NCBI GenBank assembly: GCA_002451055.1
Contig: DKBD01000212.1
Span: 1 to 6,043 of the forward strand
DNA length: 6,043 nt
Origin: Nitrospira sp. UBA6909
GTDB taxonomy: Bacteria; Nitrospirota; Nitrospiria; Nitrospirales; Nitrospiraceae
Reading direction: 5' to 3'
Notes under the pieces: generated by a model
What the model saw: the letters and a program-made list of their open reading frames with translations, nothing else
Databases searched by the model: none
Told to the model about the DNA's origin: nothing
Part shown: positions 1-4,289 of the stretch, in pieces
Position numbering within the stretch: the stretch's first letter is position 1
Layout of the letters: the number at the start of each line of letters is the position of its first letter
Position numbers and translations under genes: made by a program

Positions 1-4
1 GAGA

Positions 5-253
5 ATGTGTCTCGCAGTCCCAGGGCAAGTCCTGAGCATCGAAGATGATGCGCTTCGCACCGCGACCGTATCGTTTGGTGGAGTGACCAAGTCCGTCTCA
101 TTGGCGCTGGTGCCGGAGGCAGGCGTGGGGGACTATGTCATCGTCCATGTCGGCTTTGCCATCAGCAAACTGGACGAGGAAGCAGCGCGGCGAACGTTGC
201 AGACCTACGCGGACTTGGCGGCGTTCGGAAGTCCAAACGCGATCGAGAGTTGA
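5..253 (+). CDS. hypC: HypC/HybG/HupF-family [NiFe]-hydrogenase maturation chaperone
   Basis: An 82-residue protein starting MCLAVPG, the invariant HypC N-terminus. Cys2 is the residue which, in characterised HypC proteins, holds the iron centre with HypD and contacts the hydrogenase large-subunit precursor. The short beta-barrel follows: a VSFGGVTK strand at residues 22-29, the GDYVIVHVGFAISKLDEEAA signature at 42-61, then a helical tail. Length is normal for the family (about 75-95). HypC acts in the cytoplasm with HypD to assemble the Fe(CN)2CO group. The window starts four bases before the ATG, so no ribosome binding site can be judged. The usual partner hypD is about 5.8 kb downstream instead of adjacent, so the two may no longer be on one transcript. 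The reading frame is intact. Confidence 0.96.
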   Translation: MCLAVPGQVLSIEDDALRTATVSFGGVTKSVSLALVPEAGVGDYVIVHVGFAISKLDEEAARRTLQTYADLAAFGSPNAIES

Positions 254-262
254 GCGCTGGTT

Positions 263-324
263 ATGGTGTGCCTAAAGGACAACCATTGGTGAATTCGGCT
301 TTTACGCTGATCGGCCTAAACAGT
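263..324 (+). repeat. Intergenic repeat, copy A (partial)
   Basis: Sixty-two bases, starting 10 bp after the hypC stop, align without gaps to the last 62 bases of copy B (1472-1533), with about 39 identities by hand count. The conserved blocks are ATGGTGTG at the left, GGACA in the middle, and CTTTTACGCTGATCGGCCTA plus AACAGT at the right. The left half seen in copies B and C is missing, so this copy is truncated or abuts the hypC tail. It marks the left edge of the inserted segment. Its nature is unknown. Confidence 0.6.
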
Positions 325-386
325 GTGAGGCGGTTTGAGTCAGTAGTGGAAACGGAGCGGTCCCCTATTCTGTGATCTTCATGTTT

Positions 387-737
387 TTAGGGTCTCATCG
401 ATCGTTCGACCACCTTCCCGCTGGCATCGAAAATGATCACAAGCCCTTTCCCGTGGCTCTTCCCGCCGTTATCACTCAGGGAAGGGGGAAAGCCGAGAGC
501 CGACTTCAACAAGAACGGATCAGACTCCACCTCTTCGAAGTGATAGCTCCATGTCTCACGTTCCACACCGATGAATGCAGTGATCGATTGCGATGATGGC
601 GATCCCAGTCGTTTGCGAACTTCCGCCTTCGTTGCCCCGAGTGGCGGCCAATCGGGTGGGAGATCTTTGATCGGATCGCTGTCGGTGGTAGACCAACCAA
701 CGAGGAGAATCCACACGAGAACTAACGGAAACGTCAT
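387..737 (-). CDS. Secreted BamE/SmpA/OmlA-like domain protein with a defective lipobox
   Basis: A 116-residue protein. Residues 1-15 form a hydrophobic export-signal-like segment, followed by a short linker. Residues 32-112 have the shape of the SmpA/OmlA (BamE-like) fold: LGATKAEVRKRLGSP at 33-47, ETWSYHF at 61-67 and GLVIIFDASGKVVE at 98-111. Proteins of this type are usually periplasmic, lipid-anchored and small. The start is well fixed: a GAGGAGGGG ribosome binding site lies just upstream on the minus strand, and an in-frame TGA lies four codons before the ATG. Two oddities stand out. The n-region (MTFPL) has no Lys or Arg. The expected lipobox L-V-G-C reads L12-V13-G14-W15, with TGG where TGC or TGT is expected. 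It is the only minus-strand gene in the island and converges on hypC. Its specific role is unknown. Confidence 0.75.
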   Translation of the reverse strand: MTFPLVLVWILLVGWSTTDSDPIKDLPPDWPPLGATKAEVRKRLGSPSSQSITAFIGVERETWSYHFEEVESDPFLLKSALGFPPSLSDNGGKSHGKGLVIIFDASGKVVERSMRP

Positions 738-830
738 TGCCCCTCCTCATTATGGATCGCGTCGGCGAAACAGCTACACCTGACGACGGTCTTAGATCTT
801 TACGGGGTCGGTGGCCTGCACGTCACCAGC

Positions 831-850
831 GTGCATTTGCAAAAATGCAC
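831..850. repeat. Perfect 8-bp hairpin in a gene-free stretch
   Basis: GTGCATTT and AAATGCAC form a perfect 8-bp stem around GCAA on the plus strand, which as RNA would be a GNRA tetraloop. No T-run follows on either strand, so a rho-independent terminator is not supported. The surrounding 738-960 stretch lies upstream of the minus-strand BamE-like gene and holds no convincing reading frame. Confidence 0.6.
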
Positions 851-966
851 CAGGTACAGGTCGTCCGTCAAGACCAGCAGCTCGCGTAGGTCGAGCACCA
901 GCCTGTGTAATGTATCCTCTGCAAAGGCGAGTTGCTGGTGAAGAATAGGAGTTAGAGAACAATTTC

Positions 967-1087
967 ATGGCTCGCAAAAAAGGGACAGGCTACTTTTCTC
1001 GGAAATTCTGAAATGTCTTTGCTCTCGGTGCGTGGTGAAAGTGCGTGAAAAGTAGCCTGTCCTCTTTTCTTCTCTCTGACGAGCGAT
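967..1087. repeat. REP/MITE-like palindromic element
   Basis: Two long inverted arms, 977-998 and 1047-1068, match at 20 of 22 positions, including an unbroken 16-bp core (GGACAGGCTACTTTTC at 983-998 and its complement at 1047-1062). An outer imperfect pair, ATGGCTCG at 967-974 and its near complement at 1080-1087, suggests an element of about 120 bp. No protein is encoded. In form it fits repetitive extragenic palindromes, some of which are mobilised in trans by Y1 (RAYT/TnpA-REP) transposases. I recall similar GGGACAGGCTACTTTT sequences being common in some environmental genomes, but one copy here cannot prove repetition. It separates the BamE-like gene from hicB and could fold into a strong hairpin. 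Confidence 0.75.
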
Positions 1088-1159
1088 GCCAAATAGTAGA
1101 TAAACACCAGGCTTTTCAGTAGACTTGCTTGCACGCATTTGGAATCAAGAGGAGCTGCC

Positions 1160-1366
1160 ATGAAGTTTACGATTACCATCACGCGCGACGAGGATGGAAT
1201 GTACATCGCTGAATGTCCGGCTATTCTGGGATGTGTCAGCCAAGGCAAGACGGAAGAAGAGGCGCAGGCCAACGTGCAGGACGCCATCAAGCAGTGTCTT
1301 GAGGTGCGTGCTGAGATGGGGATGCCGCTGACCGTCCTCACTCGCCAAGTGGAAGTCATCGCCTAA
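1160..1366 (+). CDS. hicB: HicB-family antitoxin
   Basis: A 68-residue protein of the short HicB type. The partial RNase-H-like fold is readable: MKFTITITRDEDGMYIAECP at 1-20, the turn GCVSQGKTEEEAQANV at 24-39, then a helix DAIKQCLEVRAEMG at 41-54. There is no C-terminal DNA-binding extension, as is usual for the short form. HicB neutralises the mRNA-cleaving toxin HicA. The ATG at 1160 is chosen because AAGAGGAG at 1147-1154 is well spaced; an in-frame TTG at 1139 would add seven residues without a better site. The expected partner hicA starts in the overlapping TAATG but breaks off after about 14 codons, so this antitoxin is probably an orphan. Confidence 0.9.
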   Translation: MKFTITITRDEDGMYIAECPAILGCVSQGKTEEEAQANVQDAIKQCLEVRAEMGMPLTVLTRQVEVIA

Positions 1367-1434
1367 TGCCCCCGGTTCCCCTTCTTCCCCCTTCCGACGT
1401 CATCATAAATAGCCCTACCGTTGCTTCTCATTGA
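1366..1434 (+). pseudogene. 5' remnant of hicA (mRNA interferase toxin)
   Basis: The ATG overlaps the hicB stop as TAATG, the coupling expected of a hicB-hicA operon. The first 14 codons read MPPVPLLPPSDVII, which fits the HicA N-terminus (MP..P.L...-V-I) that precedes the first helix. Homology stops there: the frame runs into unrelated sequence and reaches TGA at 1432-1434, inside repeat copy B, which starts at 1425. The double-stranded-RNA-binding-like core and the catalytic His (GSHR region) are absent, and I did not find them after copy B. Recombination at the repeat probably removed the rest. The identification rests on a short match and on gene order. Confidence 0.6.
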
Positions 1435-1533
1435 AACGCTAACGACTCTGGCGTTATGCTCGGAGCATTCGATGGTGTGTTATACGGACAGGATACGACA
1501 CGACCGTCTTTTGCGCGGATCAGTCTAAACAGT
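1425..1533 (+). repeat. Intergenic repeat, copy B
   Basis: A 109-bp segment about 72% identical by hand alignment to copy C (3170-3278), with one compensating base gap in each. It begins TTCTCATTGAAAC, holds a perfect palindrome ATGCTCGGAGCAT at 1456-1468 and an AACGC/GCGTT inverted pair (1435-1439 and 1451-1455), and ends CAGTCTAAACAGT. Its left edge meets the point where hicA homology is lost, and its right edge lies 78 bp before brnT. GTTATAC at 1479-1485 weakly resembles an integron core site, but no paired box is visible. Confidence 0.85.
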
Positions 1534-1563
1534 GCTGGAGGGCGCGGAGCAGTTGCCTTATGC

Positions 1564-1579
1564 CCATACAAGCGTATGG
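1564..1579. promoter_or_regulatory. Candidate BrnA operator upstream of brnT
   Basis: CCATACAAGCGTATGG is a perfect inverted repeat (6-bp arms, 4-bp spacer) centred about 40 bp upstream of the brnT ATG. Characterised BrnT-BrnA pairs are autorepressed by the ribbon-helix-helix antitoxin at the promoter, so the position is right. No clear -10/-35 boxes could be assigned. A similar CATAC/GTATG palindrome occurs inside brnA (2040-2064). Confidence 0.4.
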
Positions 1580-1611
1580 CTATCGAGGATTCTTCGTGGT
1601 AACCTTCATCC

Positions 1612-1932
1612 ATGGCGAAGGCCCAATTCGAGTGGGACCCCAAGAAGGATGAAGATAACCAAGACAAACATGGAATCTCCTTTGCAAGAGCACAGTTCGC
1701 CTTTGCCGACTCATGCCGCGTGATTGCAGAAGATCTGTCTCATAGCTCAAGCGAGCAACGGCATTACTGCTTCGGTTGGGTCGACGGGGGAGTCCTGACT
1801 GTTCGATTTACGTTTCGTGATGATGTTATTCGGATATTTGGAGCCGGCTACTGGCGGAAAGGCAGGCGCATCTATGAGCGGGAAAATCAAGTACACCGAC
1901 GAACCTCTCGAAGACCTCAAGATCGTTCCTGA
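1612..1932 (+). CDS. brnT: BrnT-family type II ribonuclease toxin
   Basis: A 106-residue protein of the BrnT (former DUF497) family, small RelE-like ribonucleases that cleave RNA and halt growth unless bound by BrnA. Recognisable blocks are FEWDPKK at residues 6-12, KHGISF at 19-24, a polar SSSEQRHYCFGW stretch at 45-56, and the strand-turn-strand end VRFTFRDDVIRIFGAGYWRK at 64-83, continuing RRIYE. All family blocks are present, so the toxin looks intact. The ATG at 1612 has no clear Shine-Dalgarno site; it is kept because FEWD normally falls within the first ten residues. The last 13 residues (basic, from VHRR) overlap brnA and may be a run-through of the usual C-terminus. It is followed by brnA in a 59-bp overlap. 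Confidence 0.9.
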   Translation: MAKAQFEWDPKKDEDNQDKHGISFARAQFAFADSCRVIAEDLSHSSSEQRHYCFGWVDGGVLTVRFTFRDDVIRIFGAGYWRKGRRIYERENQVHRRTSRRPQDRS

Positions 1933-2158
1933 CTTTCTTCCTCAGCCTGAGGAACTGGTCTTTCGGGACGAAGGCGTCAAGGTCACCATTGCGTTGAGCA
2001 AGAGAAGCGTCGACTTCTTCAAGGGAGAGGCGCGGAAGCATCATACGCAATACCAGCGTATGATCCGCCGGCTGCTTGATGCCTATGCCGATCATCATTC
2101 GCGCTCGCGGGCCTCACGCTCGACCAGGACGCGAACAAAGCTCGCGCATACCAGTTAG
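1874..2158 (+). CDS. brnA: BrnA-family antitoxin (ribbon-helix-helix)
   Basis: A 94-residue protein. Residues 1-34 form the toxin-facing N-terminus (MSGKIKYTDEPLEDLKIVPD, FLPQPEELVF). Residues 35-72 give the CopG/Arc-like ribbon-helix-helix: strand VKVTIALSKRSVDFF, then helices ending QYQRMIRRLLDAYADHH. The remaining 20 residues are Ser/Arg/Thr rich and low in complexity. It binds BrnT and represses the operon in known pairs. The ATG at 1874 gives the family N-terminus; an in-frame start at 1817 would add 19 residues that belong to the brnT coding strand in another frame. The 59-bp overlap with brnT implies translational coupling. Confidence 0.88.
   Translation: MSGKIKYTDEPLEDLKIVPDFLPQPEELVFRDEGVKVTIALSKRSVDFFKGEARKHHTQYQRMIRRLLDAYADHHSRSRASRSTRTRTKLAHTS
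2040..2064. repeat. Perfect 9-bp inverted repeat inside brnA
   Basis: ATCATACGC at 2040-2048 and GCGTATGAT at 2056-2064 are exact complements around AATACCA. They fall in the codons for the second helix of BrnA. The arms contain the same CATAC/GTATG core as the palindrome upstream of brnT, so this may be a second antitoxin-binding site or an mRNA hairpin. It could also be chance. Confidence 0.5.
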
Positions 2159-2194
2159 CTCCACGTTCAGGGGAGCACTCCAGAGACCTGACTA

Positions 2195-2443
2195 ATGAGA
2201 ATTGCGGAACTCCAGACACAACCAAACTGGGTGCTCTCCATCGTGGCAGATGACGGTCGGGTTGGCCGGTTTGATGTGAGCCCCTATCTTCAGTATGAGG
2301 CGCTTCGAGACCAGACGGAATTTGTGAAGGTGGTCAAGGGCGGGTACTTTGTCGAATGGGATTGTGGCGCCGACTTGTCAGCAGACACGATTGAGGCACG
2401 GTGGCAGGTTGTTGGACAAGTTACCCGGCAAACAACGGCCTAA
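2195..2443 (+). CDS. DUF2442 domain protein (first copy)
   Basis: An 82-residue protein with the DUF2442 pattern: MRIAELQTQPNWVLSI at 1-16, a DDGRVGRFDVSPYL turn-strand at 19-32, FVKVVKGGYFVEWDCGADLSADTIEA at 43-68. Members are small, often lie beside DUF4160 or toxin-antitoxin genes, and are suspected antitoxin-like partners; their biochemical role is not established. The gene starts 36 bp after brnA and probably shares its transcript. Shine-Dalgarno support is poor (an AGGGGAG at 2169-2175 is too far). The frame is clean and ends in TAA. Confidence 0.85.
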   Translation: MRIAELQTQPNWVLSIVADDGRVGRFDVSPYLQYEALRDQTEFVKVVKGGYFVEWDCGADLSADTIEARWQVVGQVTRQTTA

Positions 2444-2613
2444 GAAATAGCTTGCGCAGACACCGCCAGTCTTCCCGGTGATGCAAGGAGAGTGAAATCT
2501 TGCAGGAATGCGTCCTGTGCACGTAGACTTGATTTCTCTAGGGCGGGCAGCTCTTCAGTCGTAAGGCGTGAGTCTGAAGGAAGGACGGATTTAGACCGGT
2601 TGGCCATGATTGA

Positions 2614-2864
2614 ATGGGGGCAGGGCTGAGTCCCACGATCTTTAGAGCAGGAGGATTTCGCTTTTACTTTTTCTCTCGCGAGGAGAGCCGGATGCATGTT
2701 CATGTCTATAGCGAGCGCGGGGAAGCAAAGTTTTGGCTAAATCCGAGAATTGAGCTGGCGAGAAGTTTTGGAATGTCCGCTCATCAGCTCAAAGCTGCAA
2801 GGCCCTTATTGAGGAGCATGAGAATGAAATCCGCGACGCTTGGCAAGAACATTTCGGGAGTTGA
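2614..2864 (+). pseudogene. DUF4160 domain protein, broken by a -1 frameshift
   Basis: Frame 1 from ATG 2614 reads a typical DUF4160 protein for 63 residues: SPTIFRAGGFRFYFFSREES at 6-25, MHVHVYSERGEAKFWL at 27-42, IELARSFGMSAHQLKAAR at 46-63. After codon AGG (2800-2802) the family sequence continues in the -1 frame from 2802 as ALIEEHENEIRDAWQEHFGS, stopping at TGA 2862-2864. One G missing from the AAGGCCC run explains this; AAGGGCCC would restore the frame. As sequenced, the upstream frame runs on into the DUF2442 gene and gives an apparent 173-residue fusion (2614-3135). I prefer a frameshifted gene because each frame carries family sequence right up to the switch. A sequencing error is possible. 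DUF4160 genes are usually found next to DUF2442 genes, perhaps as the toxin half. The start is uncertain: no good ribosome binding site. Confidence 0.72.
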
Positions 2865-3135
2865 AGTTACCAATATCTCGAAACACGGATTCTGGCTGCT
2901 CCTGGCCGATGAAGAGTTGTTTGTTCCATTCAAGGAATTCCCCTGGTTTAAGGGGGCTTCCGTGGAAGAGCTTCTGCACGTTGCCTGGCCTCAGCCACAC
3001 CACCTGTATTGGCCCGATCTTGATGTAGACCTCTCAGTCGAATCCATCAGACACCCGGAGAAATTTCCTCTCGTCTCAAAAGTCTCGCGGCGCTCAAAGC
3101 AGCCCACCCACCGAAGCAGGGTCACGCGCACCTGA
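2824..3135 (+). CDS. DUF2442 domain protein (second copy)
   Basis: From ATG 2824 a 103-residue protein begins MKSATLGKNISGVEV, a start I recognise for this DUF2442 subgroup. It continues TNISKHGFWLLLADEELFVP at 16-35, FKEFPWFKGASVEELLHV at 36-53, HHLYWPDLDVDLSVESIRHP at 59-78 and EKFPLVSK at 79-86, then a basic tail. AGGAG at 2812-2816 is seven bases upstream, which supports this start over ATG 2818. The start lies 38 bp inside the -1-frame end of the DUF4160 gene, a coupled arrangement. Because of the DUF4160 frameshift the two can also be read as one fused frame from 2614. It shares little with the first DUF2442 gene beyond the fold. Confidence 0.82.
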   Translation: MKSATLGKNISGVEVTNISKHGFWLLLADEELFVPFKEFPWFKGASVEELLHVAWPQPHHLYWPDLDVDLSVESIRHPEKFPLVSKVSRRSKQPTHRSRVTRT

Positions 3136-3169
3136 CCAGCATCTGCCCGCCCGGCTAAGCCATTGCCTC

Positions 3170-3278
3170 TTCTCATTGAAACACCACAGTCATAGCGGTA
3201 TGCTCGGACCATTCGATGGCGGTGTTAGACGGGCAGAATTTGGCACATTTGGCTCTTAGGCGGATCGGCGTAAACAGT
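3170..3278 (+). repeat. Intergenic repeat, copy C
   Basis: This 109-bp segment starts TTCTCATTGAAAC, like copy B, then shares TATGCTCGGA, CATTCGATGG, TGTTA and the end GCGGATC..GTAAACAGT. It lies 34 bp after the second DUF2442 gene and 141 bp before the nuclease-STAND gene. The ATGCTCGGAGCAT palindrome of copy B is imperfect here (ATGCTCGGACCAT). GTTAGAC at 3224-3230 fits an integron GTTRRRY core, but the matching RYYYAAC box is not found. Confidence 0.85.
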
Positions 3279-3377
3279 ACGGCCGCTGTGCCGCACAAAG
3301 AGAGCGATCTCAGTTCTTAACTTCGTGCGCAGGTGGTTAGCGGGGAAGTCTAAAGCCAAAACCGACCCCACCCTGTT

Positions 3378-3406
3378 CCCGAGTATCCTGTGACATAGGT
3401 CTCGGG
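3378..3406 (+). promoter_or_regulatory. Hairpin over the ribosome-binding region of the nuclease-STAND gene
   Basis: CCCGAG (3378-3383) pairs with CTCGGG (3401-3406), and CCT (3387-3389) with AGG (3397-3399), around a GTGACAT loop. The 3' arm contains the GGGG that would serve as Shine-Dalgarno, 14 bp before ATG 3420 and just before the alternative GTG 3411. If formed in the mRNA it would hide that site and lower translation. No promoter boxes are clear in 3279-3377, and that stretch holds no gene. Confidence 0.4.
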
Positions 3407-3419
3407 GAAAGTGCGGAGG

Positions 3420-4289
3420 ATGCCACGATACGACTTCAAGTCTCTCTCAAGTCAGGATTTTGAGGAACTGATCCGCGATCTTCTACAGGCGGAGTGGAAG
3501 ATTGCACTCGAAGCGTTCCGTAGCGGCCGTGATCGTGGGATCGACTTGCGGTATGCGCCTGCAGACGATGGCGCAACAATCATCCAGTGCAAGCACTACG
3601 CGACATCGGGGTTTGCCAAGTTGCTGAGGAATCTGTGTGCCGGGGAACTGCCGAAGATCCAGCGCTTGGCCCCGACTCGGTACGTAGTAGCGACCTCAGT
3701 TAGTCTCACTCCTGGCAACAAGGAGGAAATAGTCACAGCGCTTCACCCATTTGTGCTGAGTGCTCGGGACATCTTTGGCGCCGACGATATCGAGGGTTTG
3801 CTCAGCCGACATTCAGAAGTCGAGCGCGCCAACTTTAAACTATGGCTTACCAGCACGAGCGTTCTAGAGCGAGTGCTTCACAATGCGACAATGTGCCAGA
3901 CAGATTTCGAGGTCGAGCGCATACGTCGCAAGCTTCCTCTATTCGTGAAGAGCAATGGCTACCCTAGGGCAACTGAGATTCTCCATCAGGCCCGCATTGT
4001 CGTTATAACGGGCCCCCCAGGGATCGGCAAGACCACGCTGGCTGAGATGCTCCTTTACGCGCATTTGGAAGACGGATTCGAGCCAGTCGCAATTAAGGCC
4101 GATATTACACAAGCAAAGGAACTCTTCAAGCCTGCGCGTAAACAAATCTTCTACTACGACGACTTTCTCGGCCAGACATTTTTGGGTGACCGCCGCGAAT
4201 ATCTTGGTAGAAATCAAGACACTGTACTTGTGGACTTCATGGAGATGGTCCGCCGGTCATCCCACTCTCGATTCATTCTCACGACGTGA
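3420..4289 (+). CDS. Mrr-like nuclease + nSTAND3 NTPase, N-terminal part (ends at premature TGA)
   Basis: This is the front of a gene that continues in frame to 5732. Residues 1-100 carry a PD-(D/E)XK nuclease of the Mrr restriction type: YDFKSLSSQDFEELIRDLL at 4-22 with the helix Glu (15/16), DRGIDLRY at 38-45 with Asp42, and IIQCKHYA at 54-61 giving Q56-x-K58. A linker follows, then a P-loop NTPase: Walker A VVITGPPGIGKTTLAEML at 194-211 and Walker B QIFYYDDFLG at 242-251 (Asp247/248). The spacing and YYDDFLGQ fit the nSTAND3 clade. In STAND proteins ligand sensing drives NTP-dependent assembly and activates the effector, here probably DNA cleavage. The frame ends SRFILTT-TGA. ATG 3420 is chosen because MPRYDF matches the family start; GTG 3411 is the alternative. 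The fragment keeps the nuclease and both Walker motifs but has lost sensor 1 and the whole sensor half. Confidence 0.82.
   Translation: MPRYDFKSLSSQDFEELIRDLLQAEWKIALEAFRSGRDRGIDLRYAPADDGATIIQCKHYATSGFAKLLRNLCAGELPKIQRLAPTRYVVATSVSLTPGNKEEIVTALHPFVLSARDIFGADDIEGLLSRHSEVERANFKLWLTSTSVLERVLHNATMCQTDFEVERIRRKLPLFVKSNGYPRATEILHQARIVVITGPPGIGKTTLAEMLLYAHLEDGFEPVAIKADITQAKELFKPARKQIFYYDDFLGQTFLGDRREYLGRNQDTVLVDFMEMVRRSSHSRFILTT
4287..4289 (+). other. In-frame TGA at the sensor-1 arginine position
   Basis: The context is SRFIL-T-T-TGA-EHILRGALQVSERLG, with the same frame open on both sides. In STAND/NB-ARC NTPases sensor 1 is a beta-strand ending T-T-R or T-S-R, and nSTAND3 proteins often read TTREYIL. 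The TGA stands where that Arg belongs, and one transition (CGA to TGA) explains it. No recoding element is evident. Confidence 0.8.

Noticed and set aside
831..850. Rho-independent terminator
   Set aside because: Perfect stem, but no T-run on either side.
792..977. Minus-strand frame of 61 residues over the gene-free stretch
   Set aside because: No recognisable motif, runs into the REP-like element, and no start signal.
952..1359. Minus-strand 135-residue frame opposite hicB
   Set aside because: A shadow of hicB and of the palindromic element; hicB has clear family sequence and a good ribosome binding site.
1560..1652. Short plus-strand frame MPIQAYGYRGFFVVTFIHGE, resembling the end of a HigB/Gp49-type toxin
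   Set aside because: Only about 30 codons, overlaps the brnT start, and the likeness covers a few hydrophobic residues.
2440..2607. Minus-strand frame starting MANRSKSVLPSDSRL (55 residues)
   Set aside because: No family recognised and no ribosome binding site; it fills the gap between DUF2442 and DUF4160 on the opposite strand and is probably chance.
1425..3278. Repeats B and C as integron attC sites
   Set aside because: GTTAGAC in C fits GTTRRRY, but B has GTTATAC, A has neither, no RYYYAAC partner box is found upstream, and no integron integrase is in the window.
4287..4289. TGA as selenocysteine or programmed readthrough
   Set aside because: The aligned position is expected to be Arg, no SECIS-like hairpin is evident just after it, and nSTAND3 proteins are not known selenoproteins.
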